Source: Tissierellia bacterium (GTDB taxonomy: Bacteria > Bacillota > Clostridia > Tissierellales > Tissierellaceae). From it: DNA of 42,027 bases. Where the stretch lies: positions 1 through 42,027 of the forward strand of contig JAAYTL010000015.1 in the NCBI GenBank assembly GCA_012518035.1, given 5' to 3'. Of the stretch, positions 24,242 through 32,555 are shown piece after piece; within the stretch, counting starts at the first letter, position 1; each line of letters begins with the position of its first letter. The position numbers and the translations under genes are program-made. Below the pieces are notes generated by a model that made no database searches, was not told where the DNA came from, and saw only the letters and a list, made by a program, of their open reading frames with translations.

Positions 24242-24543
24242 TGATGGATGAAACAATAAGAACAATTATACTGATATTGCTACTTCTTGTTAGCATTCCC
24301 GTCCAAATCTTCTTATCTAGGAAGGATAAGTATGCAGGCTTGGTATTACCTACATTAACATTTATTCGTTACCTTAATCTTCCATTTACTCTTTGGAAAA
24401 TGGGCTCTAGTATAGCAGAGATACTAGGTAATTACCTTATGGTTAATATCCCTACTATTGCTTATATATTAATTTATGTTTTATCAAGGAAGAAGATTAA
24501 ACAGGAGAAGGAAATAGAAAAAATGAATATCCAAGATTTATAA
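24241..24543 (+). CDS. Small membrane protein coupled to the DUF2089 gene
   Basis: 100 residues. The ATG at 24241 shares its first base with the preceding stop (TAATG), with GAGGAGG upstream; a second ATG follows directly. Three hydrophobic segments are seen: about 6-24, 32-55 (with helix-breaking residues) and 66-84, then a basic C-terminal tail (SRKKIKQEKEIEKM). I recognise no family. The gap of about 200 bp to the next gene holds the next gene's promoter but no clear terminator. Confidence 0.75.
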   Translation: MMDETIRTIILILLLLVSIPVQIFLSRKDKYAGLVLPTLTFIRYLNLPFTLWKMGSSIAEILGNYLMVNIPTIAYILIYVLSRKKIKQEKEIEKMNIQDL

Positions 24544-24642
24544 TAAATACACTGTTATGGCTGTTATCCATGATATAGGCACCCTCCATTACTACGACCA
24601 TGCGATTCATTACTTACTAAAGCTACCTATTCTACCAAATCC

Positions 24643-24671
24643 TTGGAAAAATCTTCTATGGGTGTTATAAT
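24643..24671 (+). promoter_or_regulatory. SigA-type promoter of the nitroreductase gene
   Basis: TTGGAA (4/6), a 17-bp spacer and consensus TATAAT at 24666-24671. Confidence 0.7.
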
Positions 24672-24679
24672 CTATAGGT

Positions 24680-24719
24680 AAGTGTGGTAATCTTAATAAG
24701 AGATAGAAATCTTACACTT
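24680..24719 (+). other. Leader hairpin before the nitroreductase gene
   Basis: AAGTGT (24680-24685) pairs with ACACTT (24714-24719) across an A-rich loop, in the leader right after the predicted transcription start and ahead of the ribosome site at 24731. No T-run, so not a terminator. Confidence 0.35.
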
Positions 24720-24742
24720 AGTAGTTGATTGGAGATGGTGAT

Positions 24743-25252
24743 ATGGAACTAATTGAGGGTATAATGACCAGGAGAAGTATTAGGCACTTTACTGGAGAGC
24801 TTATAAGTGATGAGCAATTAGATACAATACTAAGGGCTGGATTTCAAGCTCCTTCTGCTCATAACTATCAACCTTGGGAATTTATTGTCCTAAGGGACAA
24901 GGAAAAACTTAAGACAATTAAAGACTTCCATAGACATGCCAAAATGATAGATAGTGCAGGTACAGCCATCGTTGTTTGTGGAGATAATAAGAAACAAGAC
25001 AATAGGGGCTTGTTAGTAGCTGATACATCAGCAGCAATTCAAAATATGCTACTGGCTGCTCATGGATTAGGCCTAGGAGCAGTATGGTGTGGAATCTATG
25101 ATATCAAAGACTATGTCCTTAATCTTAGTAGCTTATTAAATCTACCAGAGCATATATTGCCAGTGGGAATAGTGGTAGTCGGGAATAAGATAAAGGACAG
25201 AAGCATCCAGGACAGGTACGATAAAAATAAGATACACTATGATAGCTGGTAG
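24743..25252 (+). CDS. Nitroreductase-family FMN oxidoreductase
   Basis: 169 residues. ATG at 24743 lies 8 nt after GGAG; the longer TTG frame from 24725 includes that site and is rejected. The FMN motifs are MTRRSIRHFTGE at the N-terminus, APSAHNYQPWEFIVL (about 35-49) and LLAAHGLGLGAVWCGIYD (about 113-130), all at family spacing. It is a short, single-domain member that works as a homodimer using FMN and NAD(P)H. The natural substrate is unknown. It is a standalone gene with its own promoter. Confidence 0.92.
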   Translation: MELIEGIMTRRSIRHFTGELISDEQLDTILRAGFQAPSAHNYQPWEFIVLRDKEKLKTIKDFHRHAKMIDSAGTAIVVCGDNKKQDNRGLLVADTSAAIQNMLLAAHGLGLGAVWCGIYDIKDYVLNLSSLLNLPEHILPVGIVVVGNKIKDRSIQDRYDKNKIHYDSW

Positions 25253-25289
25253 AAATGAATTTATGACAAAATAAGATTGGTGGGTGAAC

Positions 25290-26009
25290 ATGACTAGAAG
25301 GACTATATTCATTTTATTAATTCTTAGTATAGCAATCCTAATATTTGGTTGTTCTAAGAAGGATGGCGAGATTCCAGATGAAAATAAACAAGGAGGAGCA
25401 GAAATGGTTTTAGATCAATTGAAAATGCCTGAAGCGGGTGAAGAGATAGCAATCATAAAGACAAATCATGGGGATATAAAGGTTAGGTTATTTCCTAAAA
25501 TAGCTCCAAAGGCAGTAGAGAACTTTAAAACCCATGCCAAAAATGGTTATTATGACGGTGTGACCTTCCATAGGGTCTTCAATGAGTTCATGATTCAAGG
25601 TGGAGACCCAGAAGGAACAGGTAGGGGAGGCCAAAGTATTTGGGGCTCACCTTTTGAAGACGAGTTTGATATCAACTATCACAACCTTAGAGGGGCCTTA
25701 TCCATGGCAAATGCAGGACCAAATACCAATGGCAGTCAATTCTTTATAGTGCAAAAAACTGATGCTGGTGATAAATTTATAGAGCAGATGGAGGATATAG
25801 GCGAAAAGGGAGGTTTTCCTGAAGCTGTAGTGGAGGCCTACAGGGAGTTAGGCGGTACGCCTTGGCTAGATTACCAACATACAGTATTTGGCCAAGTATT
25901 TGAAGGAATGGATGTAGTAGATACCATTGCAAGTGTGGAAGCTGACTCAAACGGTAGGCCAGCAGAGCCTGTGATCATGGAGACTATAGAGATTAGGAAA
26001 TATCAATAA
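25290..26009 (+). CDS. Cyclophilin-type peptidyl-prolyl isomerase lipoprotein
   Basis: 239 residues from ATG 25290, 6 nt after GGTGG. The signal peptide ends IFGC with lipidated Cys21, then a hydrophilic linker to about residue 50. The cyclophilin core holds VRLFPKIAPKAVENF, the catalytic-Arg motif FHRVFNEFMIQGGD, GGQSIWGSPFEDEF, and the active-site segment LSMANAGPNTNGSQFFI. A ~25-residue charged insertion (DKFIEQMEDIGEKGGFPEAV) precedes HTVFGQVFEGMDVV, as in clostridial secreted cyclophilins. It is a surface-anchored proline isomerase aiding folding of exported proteins. A terminator follows. Confidence 0.94.
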   Translation: MTRRTIFILLILSIAILIFGCSKKDGEIPDENKQGGAEMVLDQLKMPEAGEEIAIIKTNHGDIKVRLFPKIAPKAVENFKTHAKNGYYDGVTFHRVFNEFMIQGGDPEGTGRGGQSIWGSPFEDEFDINYHNLRGALSMANAGPNTNGSQFFIVQKTDAGDKFIEQMEDIGEKGGFPEAVVEAYRELGGTPWLDYQHTVFGQVFEGMDVVDTIASVEADSNGRPAEPVIMETIEIRKYQ

Positions 26010-26014
26010 TACTA

Positions 26015-26048
26015 CAAGGTCAATCAAAATGATTGACCTTGTTTATTT
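26015..26048 (+). terminator. Intrinsic terminator after the cyclophilin gene
   Basis: CAAGGTCAATC (26015-26025) pairs perfectly with GATTGACCTTG (26031-26041), loop AAAAT, then TTTATTT. Confidence 0.92.
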
Positions 26049-26156
26049 AAAAATCTGATTCAAATATGATTTGTCTATAGATATTTTACTATGGTATAAT
26101 CATAAAAAAATAGCCGATTGACATATTATATAGGAGATTGTTAAGGGGAAATTCAA

Positions 26157-26837
26157 ATGACTGGGAATGTAGAAATAATTATAAGATTGATCTTGGCCTC
26201 TATCTTAGGTGGCCTTATAGGATTAGATAGGGAATCTACCAATAGACCGGCAGGTTTTAGGACCCATATATTGGTAGCCATAGGCTCTGCCTTGATTATG
26301 ATGGTTTCAGTGGATAATGCCAAGTATGGGGCAGATCCTTCCAGGATAGCTGCCCAGGTAATAAGTGGAATAGGTTTTTTAGGAGCCGGGACCATATTAA
26401 GAACGGGCACCAATATTGAAGGTTTGACCACAGCTGCCAGTCTCTGGGTTTGTGCAGGCATTGGTCTGGCTGTTGGTAATGGGTATTATCTAGGTGCAGT
26501 AGCCACCACCCTAATTGTCCTGTTTTTCTTAAAAAATTCTAGAGCCTTTGAAAGAATGTTTCTCAAAGGCAATTTCAAAAATATCCAGGTAATTGCCTTA
26601 ACTAGGGCTGGACTTATCGGAGATATAGGGACCTTATTTGGTAGGCATCATATCGTGATTAAGGATATTTCCATAGTCAGCCTAGAGGATGAAGGGATAT
26701 TTAAAGAAGAGATACACTTTACCTTAAAGCTACCCAGCAATGTAGATCTGGATAGGGTAATGGGGCAATTAGCCTTGATTGACGGTATTTTAAAGGCTAA
26801 GATAGATGATAGAATCATAGATAATACTAAAAGTTGA
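26157..26837 (+). CDS. MgtC/SapB-family membrane protein
   Basis: 226 residues; ATG follows AAGGGGA. The N-terminal ~135 residues have four or five TM segments with the MgtC signatures ILGGLIGLDRES, PAGFRTHILVAIGSAL and GIGFLGAGTILR, and the acidic/arginine residues of the family. The C-terminal domain (about 140-220) is soluble and looks ACT-like. MgtC itself modulates the F-ATPase and supports growth at low Mg2+ in pathogens; general SapB/YhiD relatives like this one are of unknown role. A TATAAT at 26094-26099 with a weak TTGTCT 18 bp upstream may be its promoter. Confidence 0.92.
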   Translation: MTGNVEIIIRLILASILGGLIGLDRESTNRPAGFRTHILVAIGSALIMMVSVDNAKYGADPSRIAAQVISGIGFLGAGTILRTGTNIEGLTTAASLWVCAGIGLAVGNGYYLGAVATTLIVLFFLKNSRAFERMFLKGNFKNIQVIALTRAGLIGDIGTLFGRHHIVIKDISIVSLEDEGIFKEEIHFTLKLPSNVDLDRVMGQLALIDGILKAKIDDRIIDNTKS

Positions 26838-26850
26838 TAAGCTTATGTAG

Positions 26851-26880
26851 ATGGAATGACTAGGTCATTCCATTTTCTTT
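26851..26880 (+). terminator. Intrinsic terminator after the MgtC-family gene
   Basis: ATGGAATGAC (26851-26860) pairs perfectly with GTCATTCCAT (26864-26873), loop TAG, then TTTTCTTT. The T-rich tail suits the plus strand; on the minus strand the tail is poor. Confidence 0.85.
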
Positions 26881-26889
26881 ATATAGGTT

Positions 26890-27696
26890 CTACTCAAGCC
26901 ACCTAGTAAATCTTTTTTCTACTATGGCTATGAGCTTATACATAAGGGCTGATATTAGGGCCAGTATTACTACACCCATCATGACAATATCAAGCTTGAA
27001 AACCTGGCTGCCGTAGACGATTATATAGCCTATTCCAGCCTTGGAAACTAAGAATTCTCCAACTATTACTCCAACCCAAGACAAGCCTATGTTTATTTTT
27101 AAGGTGCTTATCAAATCAGGTATGGAGGATGGGAGTACTAGTTTTCTTAATACTTGAAACTTACTGGCTCCAAAAGTATTTAAAAGTTTGATCTTGTCAC
27201 TATCTGTGGATATGAAACTGTTATACATATTCATAATAGTAACCACGATTGAAACTGATATGGCGGTAACTATGATACCTGAGTATCCAGCCCCTACCCA
27301 GATGATAATTATAGGTGCCAGGGCAGTCTTAGGCAGGCTATTTAGCATGACTATATAGGGATCAAAGACCTTGGCCCAGTAGTCCGACCACCAGAGTCCT
27401 ATGGAGATTAATAGACCCAAGATTGTAGCCAAGGAAAACCCCACAATGGTTTCTGCAACTGATACAAAGACATGGTGAAGTAAATTGCTTCTTGTCAAAT
27501 ATTCCAAGAAGAGTTTCCAGATCCTAGATGGACTGCTCATGATAAAGGGGTCTATCCACTTGAAGTATGCAGCAACTTCCCACAAAATGAGACCAAGGAG
27601 TAATAATCCAACCTGTACAAGAAAGATAGATTGCTTTCTCTTTTTTAACTTTAACAAATATCTCTCATGACTTTTAGAAATAGTTTTATCAGACAT
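26890..27696 (-). CDS. ABC transporter permease, SsuC/TauC/ThiX type
   Basis: 268 residues from ATG at 27696, 10 nt after GGAG; a longer frame from 27723 has no ribosome site. Five or six TM segments. The EAA loop is LLNTFGASKFQVLRKLVLPS (about residues 170-190), and the family motifs GLILWEVAAYF and SLPKTALAPIIIIWVG are present. Its start overlaps the ATPase gene stop by 8 nt (ATGTCTGA). Members import sulfonates, nitrate, taurine or thiamine precursors. The substrate cannot be assigned because the binding protein is not encoded beside it. Confidence 0.92.
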   Translation of the reverse strand: MSDKTISKSHERYLLKLKKRKQSIFLVQVGLLLLGLILWEVAAYFKWIDPFIMSSPSRIWKLFLEYLTRSNLLHHVFVSVAETIVGFSLATILGLLISIGLWWSDYWAKVFDPYIVMLNSLPKTALAPIIIIWVGAGYSGIIVTAISVSIVVTIMNMYNSFISTDSDKIKLLNTFGASKFQVLRKLVLPSSIPDLISTLKINIGLSWVGVIVGEFLVSKAGIGYIIVYGSQVFKLDIVMMGVVILALISALMYKLIAIVEKRFTRWLE

Positions 27697-28465
27697 GAAT
27701 ATCAAGCTCCTTCCATATATCATTGAAATAGTACCTGAACTCTGGAGCTTCTCTACACTTTAGTGGGGTCTTCTTACCCTCACAAGTCAATTTGATTTCA
27801 AATATCTTTTTTACAGTTCCAGGTCTTTGACTAAGGACAACCACCCTATCGGATATACTTATGGCCTCTGCTATGTCATGGGTTACCATAATGGCGGTTT
27901 TCTTCTCTCTTTTTAATATGGTACCTATTTCATCTGATATAGCCAGCCTAGTTTGATAGTCTAATGCAGAAAAAGGCTCATCTAATAAAAGTAAATCAGG
28001 TTCAAGTAACAAGGTTCTTATCAAAGCTACCCTTTGTCTCATACCACCAGATAATTGATAGGGATAGGAATATATAAAATCACCTAATCCATAATTATGG
28101 AGCAACTCTTTAGCCTGGTCCAATACTTTATCCTTCAACTTTCCCTGTATTTCCAGGCCTATGATTACGTTATTCAAGATATTTCGCCATTCAAATAAGT
28201 GGTCTTTCTGAAACATATATCCTACATTTTTTAAGGGTTTGTCTACTTTAAAGCCATTTACTCTAACTTCACCTGTAGTTGGCTTTATTAAGCCAGAAAT
28301 TATTGATAGTAAGGTGGATTTTCCACAACCACTGGGACCAACTATACCAATAATCTCATTTTCATAGATGTCTAGATTTATATCCCTTAAGGCTTCGGTC
28401 TCTTCTTCCAATGTGTGGTAGGTTATCCCTAGATTCTTAATTTCCACTAGTTTCTCACTAGCCAT
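27689..28465 (-). CDS. ABC transporter ATPase, SsuB/TauB/ThiZ type
   Basis: 258 residues from ATG at 28465, 5 nt after GAGGAGGG; a frame opening 19 codons earlier lacks such a site. Walker A is GPSGCGKST (43-51), signature LSGGMRQR, Walker B LLLLDEPFSALD, switch His in VTHDIAEAI. The EPFSALD and GYMFQKDHLFEWR segments are typical of the nitrate/sulfonate/taurine importer ATPases. First gene of a two-gene minus-strand operon with the permease. No riboswitch is visible in the 129 bp between it and tdk, so a thiamine link is not supported. Confidence 0.92.
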   Translation of the reverse strand: MASEKLVEIKNLGITYHTLEEETEALRDINLDIYENEIIGIVGPSGCGKSTLLSIISGLIKPTTGEVRVNGFKVDKPLKNVGYMFQKDHLFEWRNILNNVIIGLEIQGKLKDKVLDQAKELLHNYGLGDFIYSYPYQLSGGMRQRVALIRTLLLEPDLLLLDEPFSALDYQTRLAISDEIGTILKREKKTAIMVTHDIAEAISISDRVVVLSQRPGTVKKIFEIKLTCEGKKTPLKCREAPEFRYYFNDIWKELDIHV

Positions 28466-28481
28466 CTTCTCCCTCCTCAAT

Positions 28482-28563
28482 ATGAAATCTATATTACTTA
28501 TCTTATTCAGAACTTCTTTCATTGGTGAAATTATAAATTAAATATAATAAATCTAGATTTCAT
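28482..28563. repeat. 10-bp inverted repeat framing the ssuB-like/tdk divergent promoter region
   Basis: ATGAAATCTA (28482-28491) and its exact reverse complement TAGATTTCAT (28554-28563) lie 62 bp apart. The right copy abuts an extended -10 (TGG before TATAAT, 28563-28571) likely used by tdk; the left lies near the ribosome site of the minus-strand ATPase gene. A hairpin TTTCA/TGAAA sits between. This could be a paired operator, but in AT-rich DNA chance is possible. Confidence 0.35.
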
Positions 28564-28603
28564 GGTATAATTAAAAGGTTAATAGCTATAAGGAGTGACG
28601 AGG

Positions 28604-29233
28604 ATGCATCAATATAAGGGTAAATTAATAGTTCACACAGGGTCCATGTTTTCGGGAAAGACCTCAAGTCTAGAAAAGGATATGAAAAGATTCGCCATTG
28701 CTGGGTATGATACAATAGCCTTCAAGCCATCAATCGATACCAGGCATAGCGAATCAATAATTGTAACACATGATAACACAAGCCTACAGGCAGTATTAGT
28801 CGATGGCATCGATGATATTATTGATTATTGTAAGGAGAAAAACCCCAAGGTAATCGCCATAGATGAGGTTCAATTTTTAAATGGAGGAGTAAAAAAGATC
28901 TTAGACTCCATAAATTCATTATTAGATCAGGATATCACCGTAGTAGTTGCCGGTCTAGATATGGATTTTACAGGACAACCCTTTGAAATAGTCAAGGAGT
29001 TAATGCCTATAGCAGATTATCTATATAAGCACCATGCGGTATGTGTCAAGTGTGGAACAGATGCTTGGGTAAGCCATAGAAAGACTAAGGACAAGGAGAG
29101 GGTTGTAATAGGGGCTTCTAAGGAGTATGAGCCCTTGTGTAGAAGATGCTTTAAAGAAGAGAAGGCCCTAGAAGATGCCATAGTTAATAAAAATCAGGTC
29201 TCCTTTGATGAATTGAATAGCCTAGATACTTAA
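28604..29233 (+). CDS. tdk: Thymidine kinase, type II
   Basis: 209 residues from ATG 28604, 8 nt after AAGGAG. It phosphorylates thymidine in the salvage pathway. P-loop GSMFSGKT (13-20), Walker B-like AIDEVQFL containing the catalytic Glu, the thymidine-contact segment GLDMDFTGQPF, and the zinc site CVKCG and CRRCF near the C-terminus are all present. Length is normal for the bacterial tetrameric enzyme. It converges on rodA with a shared terminator. Confidence 0.95.
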   Translation: MHQYKGKLIVHTGSMFSGKTSSLEKDMKRFAIAGYDTIAFKPSIDTRHSESIIVTHDNTSLQAVLVDGIDDIIDYCKEKNPKVIAIDEVQFLNGGVKKILDSINSLLDQDITVVVAGLDMDFTGQPFEIVKELMPIADYLYKHHAVCVKCGTDAWVSHRKTKDKERVVIGASKEYEPLCRRCFKEEKALEDAIVNKNQVSFDELNSLDT

Positions 29234-29265
29234 AAAAATAGTCTGGTAATTACCAGACTATTTTT
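29234..29265. terminator. Shared bidirectional terminator of tdk and rodA
   Basis: A perfect 32-bp palindrome (16-bp arms) with core AATAGTCTGG/CCAGACTATT and A-run/T-run ends, so it terminates on both strands. The rodA stop (TAG, 29260-29258) lies inside the stem. Confidence 0.93.
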
Positions 29266-30373
29266 CATGGAAGGTCAATGCCTCCCTACGTAGGCCGACA
29301 CTTAAGCATATTCCAATTCCTATCATATTTACCAGCATGAAGGTCCCTCCATGACTGATAAAGGGTAGGGGGATACCGGTTATTGGCATCAGACCAATAG
29401 TCATCCCTATATTTTCCCAGATGTGAAAGACAAATATGGCTGCTATACCTATGACCATCAGGGAACCAAATAAATCCTTGGAGTTTTTCGCTAATCTTAT
29501 CAGGCGGGATATAAGTATGAAATAGAGACCTATAAGGCTAACTCCGCCAATAAAACCCAGTTCCTCCACTAGGACAGCAAAGATGAAGTCAGTCTGTTTT
29601 TCAGGGATATATTCAAACTGGGTAAAGGAGCCTTGGAATAAGCCCCTTCCGAAAATCTTTCCAGAGCCTATTGCTATCTTACCTTGTAGGGCCTGATAAC
29701 CCGTTCCAGTGGGGTTTCTTTCGGGTTCTAAGAAGTCAAAGAACCTGTCCCTCTGATAATCATCCAGCCTAAACCAGAGAATAGGTAGGGCTGCTAGCCC
29801 AGCCAAGACTGCCATACCTATGTATTTCCACTTTATTCCTGCAACAAAGAGCATAATGGCAATAAAAAATATAAATACCAGGGCTGTACCAGCATCTGGT
29901 TGTAGTAGTATTAGGGCTACTGGTAGTCCTGCAAAGGCAAGTACCTTTAAGAGGGTGAAGGGCTCGTTTAGCTTATCCTTATTGTTGTCTATATATTTGG
30001 CTAGAGAAATAACTAGGCCTATCTTAACAAATTCAGAGGGTTGGAAACTTACTGGTCCAACTTGAAGCCAGGACCTAGCCCCCCAATCATCTTCACCAAA
30101 TCCAAAGAGTAAAACCGCAACTAGCAGGAGAATACATACAAAATATATGGGTAAATACATTTTTCCCAGGAAGCTGTAATCCAAAAGGACTAAAAATGCT
30201 ATTGCCAGTAGTCCAATTATTATGGCTATAATTTGTGATTTCATATATGAGTTTGTCCCATAACTTAGGGTAGCTGATTTAAGTATAACCAAACCGTATA
30301 TACATAAAATTGCCATTGTAATAAACAAGACAAAATCAAACTTTTTAAAGGATTTAAGTTTAAAATTGAACAT
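29258..30373 (-). CDS. rodA: RodA/FtsW/SpoVE-family peptidoglycan glycosyltransferase
   Basis: 371 residues, ten predicted TM segments, ATG behind GAGAGGAAG. SEDS proteins polymerise lipid II glycan strands with a partner class B PBP. Signature stretches are RSWLQVGPVSFQPSEFVKI, LLQPDAGTALVF (with the catalytic-loop Asp), KIAIGSGKIFGRGLF, IPEKQTDFIFAVLVEELGF and TGIPLPFISHGGTFM. The IAIGSG-x5-G-x-G and PEKQTDFIF forms, and the short N- and C-termini, are closer to RodA (elongation) than FtsW. No PBP2 or mreB lies beside it, so it may be a second RodA-like copy. Confidence 0.85.
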   Translation of the reverse strand: MFNFKLKSFKKFDFVLFITMAILCIYGLVILKSATLSYGTNSYMKSQIIAIIIGLLAIAFLVLLDYSFLGKMYLPIYFVCILLLVAVLLFGFGEDDWGARSWLQVGPVSFQPSEFVKIGLVISLAKYIDNNKDKLNEPFTLLKVLAFAGLPVALILLQPDAGTALVFIFFIAIMLFVAGIKWKYIGMAVLAGLAALPILWFRLDDYQRDRFFDFLEPERNPTGTGYQALQGKIAIGSGKIFGRGLFQGSFTQFEYIPEKQTDFIFAVLVEELGFIGGVSLIGLYFILISRLIRLAKNSKDLFGSLMVIGIAAIFVFHIWENIGMTIGLMPITGIPLPFISHGGTFMLVNMIGIGICLSVGLRREALTFHEK

Positions 30374-30537
30374 CCAAAACTTCCTCTCATTATACTAAAA
30401 GAATTATATCATATTTAATATCTTTTAAACAGTTTAAAATACTTCCAAATATGATATCATAAACTAGGTAGTCATTTTTATAGGAAAGACTCCATTAGAT
30501 CCTTGTGACTAGAGATTATAAGATATGAGGTAGTAAG

Positions 30538-31560
30538 ATGTTGGATTTAAGGCAATTTATAATAGAAAAATCTAAGGAAGTAAACATAGACATAATAGGG
30601 TTTACAAATGGTGAACCCCTGATGGATATAAGGGATTATCTGGGTTACAGGATTAATCATGGAATAAGTACTGAATTTGAAGAGGCTGATATAGAAAAAA
30701 GGATAAACCCCAGGTTAACATTTCCAGACTGTAAATCTATCATAGTCATAGGCCTATCCTACAATGTAGATTATGCTAGTTCTGAAACGGATATCCTTAA
30801 GGGGAGACTCTCTAAATCATCCTGGGGATTGGATTATCATGGGGTTTTAAGGGCTAGGATGGAAGACCTTGTCCAGGAAATAAAAAAGAAGGTAGACTTT
30901 AGCTATAAGTACTTTGTTGATACGGGTCCCCTTGTAGATAGGGAACTAGCTAAGAAGGCTGGAATAGGCTACTATGGGAAGAATTGCTCCATTATAAATG
31001 AAGAATATGGTTCATTTATCTTCTTGGGTTATATCTTAACTGACCTAGATATTAAAATCAGGGAAAGGGAAGTGATAGATGCTTGTGGTGACTGTACCCT
31101 ATGTATTCAAGCCTGTCCTACTGGTGCTCTGGCAGAACCGTATAAGTTGAGACCAAAAAGATGTATTTCCTATCTTAGTCAGACAAAGAACCCCATACCT
31201 GATGAATTATTAAGGAAGATGGGGACTAATATATACGGCTGTGATACCTGCCAGGTGGTATGTCCTAAGAATAAAAATGTAAAGAAGTCCCTCCATAAAG
31301 AATTCATACCTGAAAAGACTAGGGGTATAGTAGATATAAAAGAGCTGCTTGTCATGTCCAATAGACAATTCAAGGACAAGTATGGCTCCATGTCAGGAGC
31401 TTGGAGGGGGAAGAATATTCTAAAGCGAAATGCAATAATCGCCCTAGGAAATATGAAGGACAAGGCTAATATAGTATTATTAAGGAAGGAAAGGGAAAAA
31501 GGTAATGAATTCCTGAACCCCTATATAGACTGGGCCTTGAAGAGATTAATGGGTGAATAA
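30538..31560 (+). CDS. queG: Epoxyqueuosine reductase
   Basis: 340 residues. It performs the last step of queuosine synthesis, reducing epoxyqueuosine in tRNA, and needs cobalamin plus two 4Fe-4S clusters. Visible: proton-donor Asp134 in VDTGPLVDRELA, the GIGYYGKNC segment, first cluster CGDCTLCIQACPTGA (C183, C186, C189, C193) and second-cluster cysteines C209, C235, C238, C242 (IYGCDTCQVVCPKN). Length fits QueG with a short C-terminal HEAT-like tail. ATG follows GAGGTAG. It begins a run with DUF503 and nth that ends at a cobalamin riboswitch, which suits a B12-dependent enzyme. Confidence 0.95.
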   Translation: MLDLRQFIIEKSKEVNIDIIGFTNGEPLMDIRDYLGYRINHGISTEFEEADIEKRINPRLTFPDCKSIIVIGLSYNVDYASSETDILKGRLSKSSWGLDYHGVLRARMEDLVQEIKKKVDFSYKYFVDTGPLVDRELAKKAGIGYYGKNCSIINEEYGSFIFLGYILTDLDIKIREREVIDACGDCTLCIQACPTGALAEPYKLRPKRCISYLSQTKNPIPDELLRKMGTNIYGCDTCQVVCPKNKNVKKSLHKEFIPEKTRGIVDIKELLVMSNRQFKDKYGSMSGAWRGKNILKRNAIIALGNMKDKANIVLLRKEREKGNEFLNPYIDWALKRLMGE

Positions 31561-31582
31561 TTAACTAGTCGGGGTGAAATAG

Positions 31583-31864
31583 ATGGTTATAGGTGCATGT
31601 GAGATAAAGCTTCAGATCTATGAAGCCAACTCTTTGAAAGAAAAAAGGCATACAGTCAAGAGCTTAATAGGCAGACTCAAATCTAGGTTCAATATCTCCA
31701 TAGCAGAAATTGGGCTATATGACAGCTGGCAGACCAGCATTATTGGATTTGCTTGTGTAACCAATGATTCGCAACATGCTAATGAGATTATATCTAAGGT
31801 TTTAAAATTTGTAGATGGTGACAGTAGGCTTGAGATTCTAGATTACAATATAGAGATTTTATAG
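31583..31864 (+). CDS. DUF503 family protein (YlxP-like)
   Basis: 93 residues, ATG behind GGGGTGA. The family pattern is clear: IGACEIKLQIYEANSLKEKR, HTVKSLIGRLKSRFNISIAE, and DSWQTSIIGFACVTND. DUF503 proteins are small ferredoxin-like alpha-beta folds, often near rbfA and infB, and of unknown function; here the gene lies between queG and nth, 22 bp and 8 bp away, so the three are probably one transcript. Confidence 0.93.
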   Translation: MVIGACEIKLQIYEANSLKEKRHTVKSLIGRLKSRFNISIAEIGLYDSWQTSIIGFACVTNDSQHANEIISKVLKFVDGDSRLEILDYNIEIL

Positions 31865-31872
31865 GTGATAAA

Positions 31873-32514
31873 ATGAAGAAGATATTGAGTAAGGAAGAGA
31901 TTAACAAAGTTTTAGAAATATTAAGGGATTTGTATCCAGACGCTAGGGCAGAGCTTGATTTTACTAATCCCTTCGAGTTGCTAATAGCTACCATATTGTC
32001 TGCCCAGTGTACAGATGTCCAGGTAAATAAGACAACCTCTAAGCTATTTAAGGAATATAAGACTCCTAAAGACTACCTAACCATGACTGAAAAAGAGCTG
32101 GGTAAAAAGATCTATAGTTGTGGCTTTTATAAGACCAAGAGTAAAAACATTTTAGAGACCTGCAGAATCCTTGTTGAGGAGTACGACAGCCAGGTTCCAG
32201 ATACCATAGAGGACCTGATGAAACTTCCTGGGGTTGGCAAGAAGACTGCAAATGTGGTTGTTAGCAATGCATTCGGCACACCAGCCATTGCTGTGGATAC
32301 CCACGTCTTTAGAGTATCCAATAGGATTGGACTAGCTGATAGTAAAAATGTTGAGGATACTGAAATTGATTTGATGAAGAACATAGATAAGGATTTGTGG
32401 ATTGATGCTCATCATCAGCTTATCTTCCATGGAAGAAGGATGTGCAAGGCAAGAAATCCCTTGTGTGAAGAATGTCCTATTAATCCCTACTGTTTTTATT
32501 ATAAAAAATTATAG
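31873..32514 (+). CDS. nth: Endonuclease III (DNA glycosylase/AP lyase)
   Basis: 213 residues. It excises oxidised pyrimidines and cleaves the AP site in base excision repair. The helix-hairpin-helix is LPGVGKKTANVVV with catalytic Lys124, catalytic Asp142 lies in VDTHVFRVSNR, and the 4Fe-4S cluster cysteines are C191, C198, C201 and C207 with the canonical 6-2-5 spacing. Length and numbering (+4 relative to the E. coli enzyme) are regular. The promoter of the next unit overlaps its end. Confidence 0.97.
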   Translation: MKKILSKEEINKVLEILRDLYPDARAELDFTNPFELLIATILSAQCTDVQVNKTTSKLFKEYKTPKDYLTMTEKELGKKIYSCGFYKTKSKNILETCRILVEEYDSQVPDTIEDLMKLPGVGKKTANVVVSNAFGTPAIAVDTHVFRVSNRIGLADSKNVEDTEIDLMKNIDKDLWIDAHHQLIFHGRRMCKARNPLCEECPINPYCFYYKKL

Positions 32515-32516
32515 TC

Positions 32517-32545
32517 TTGCACTAATATTTGAAGTCTGATATTAT
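32517..32545 (+). promoter_or_regulatory. Promoter of the cobalamin riboswitch/btu operon
   Basis: TTGCAC (4/6 with A and C swapped), a 17-bp spacer and TATTAT at 32540-32545. Predicted start near 32552, directly before the riboswitch P1 stem. Confidence 0.65.
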
Positions 32546-32555
32546 AAGATTTAAC

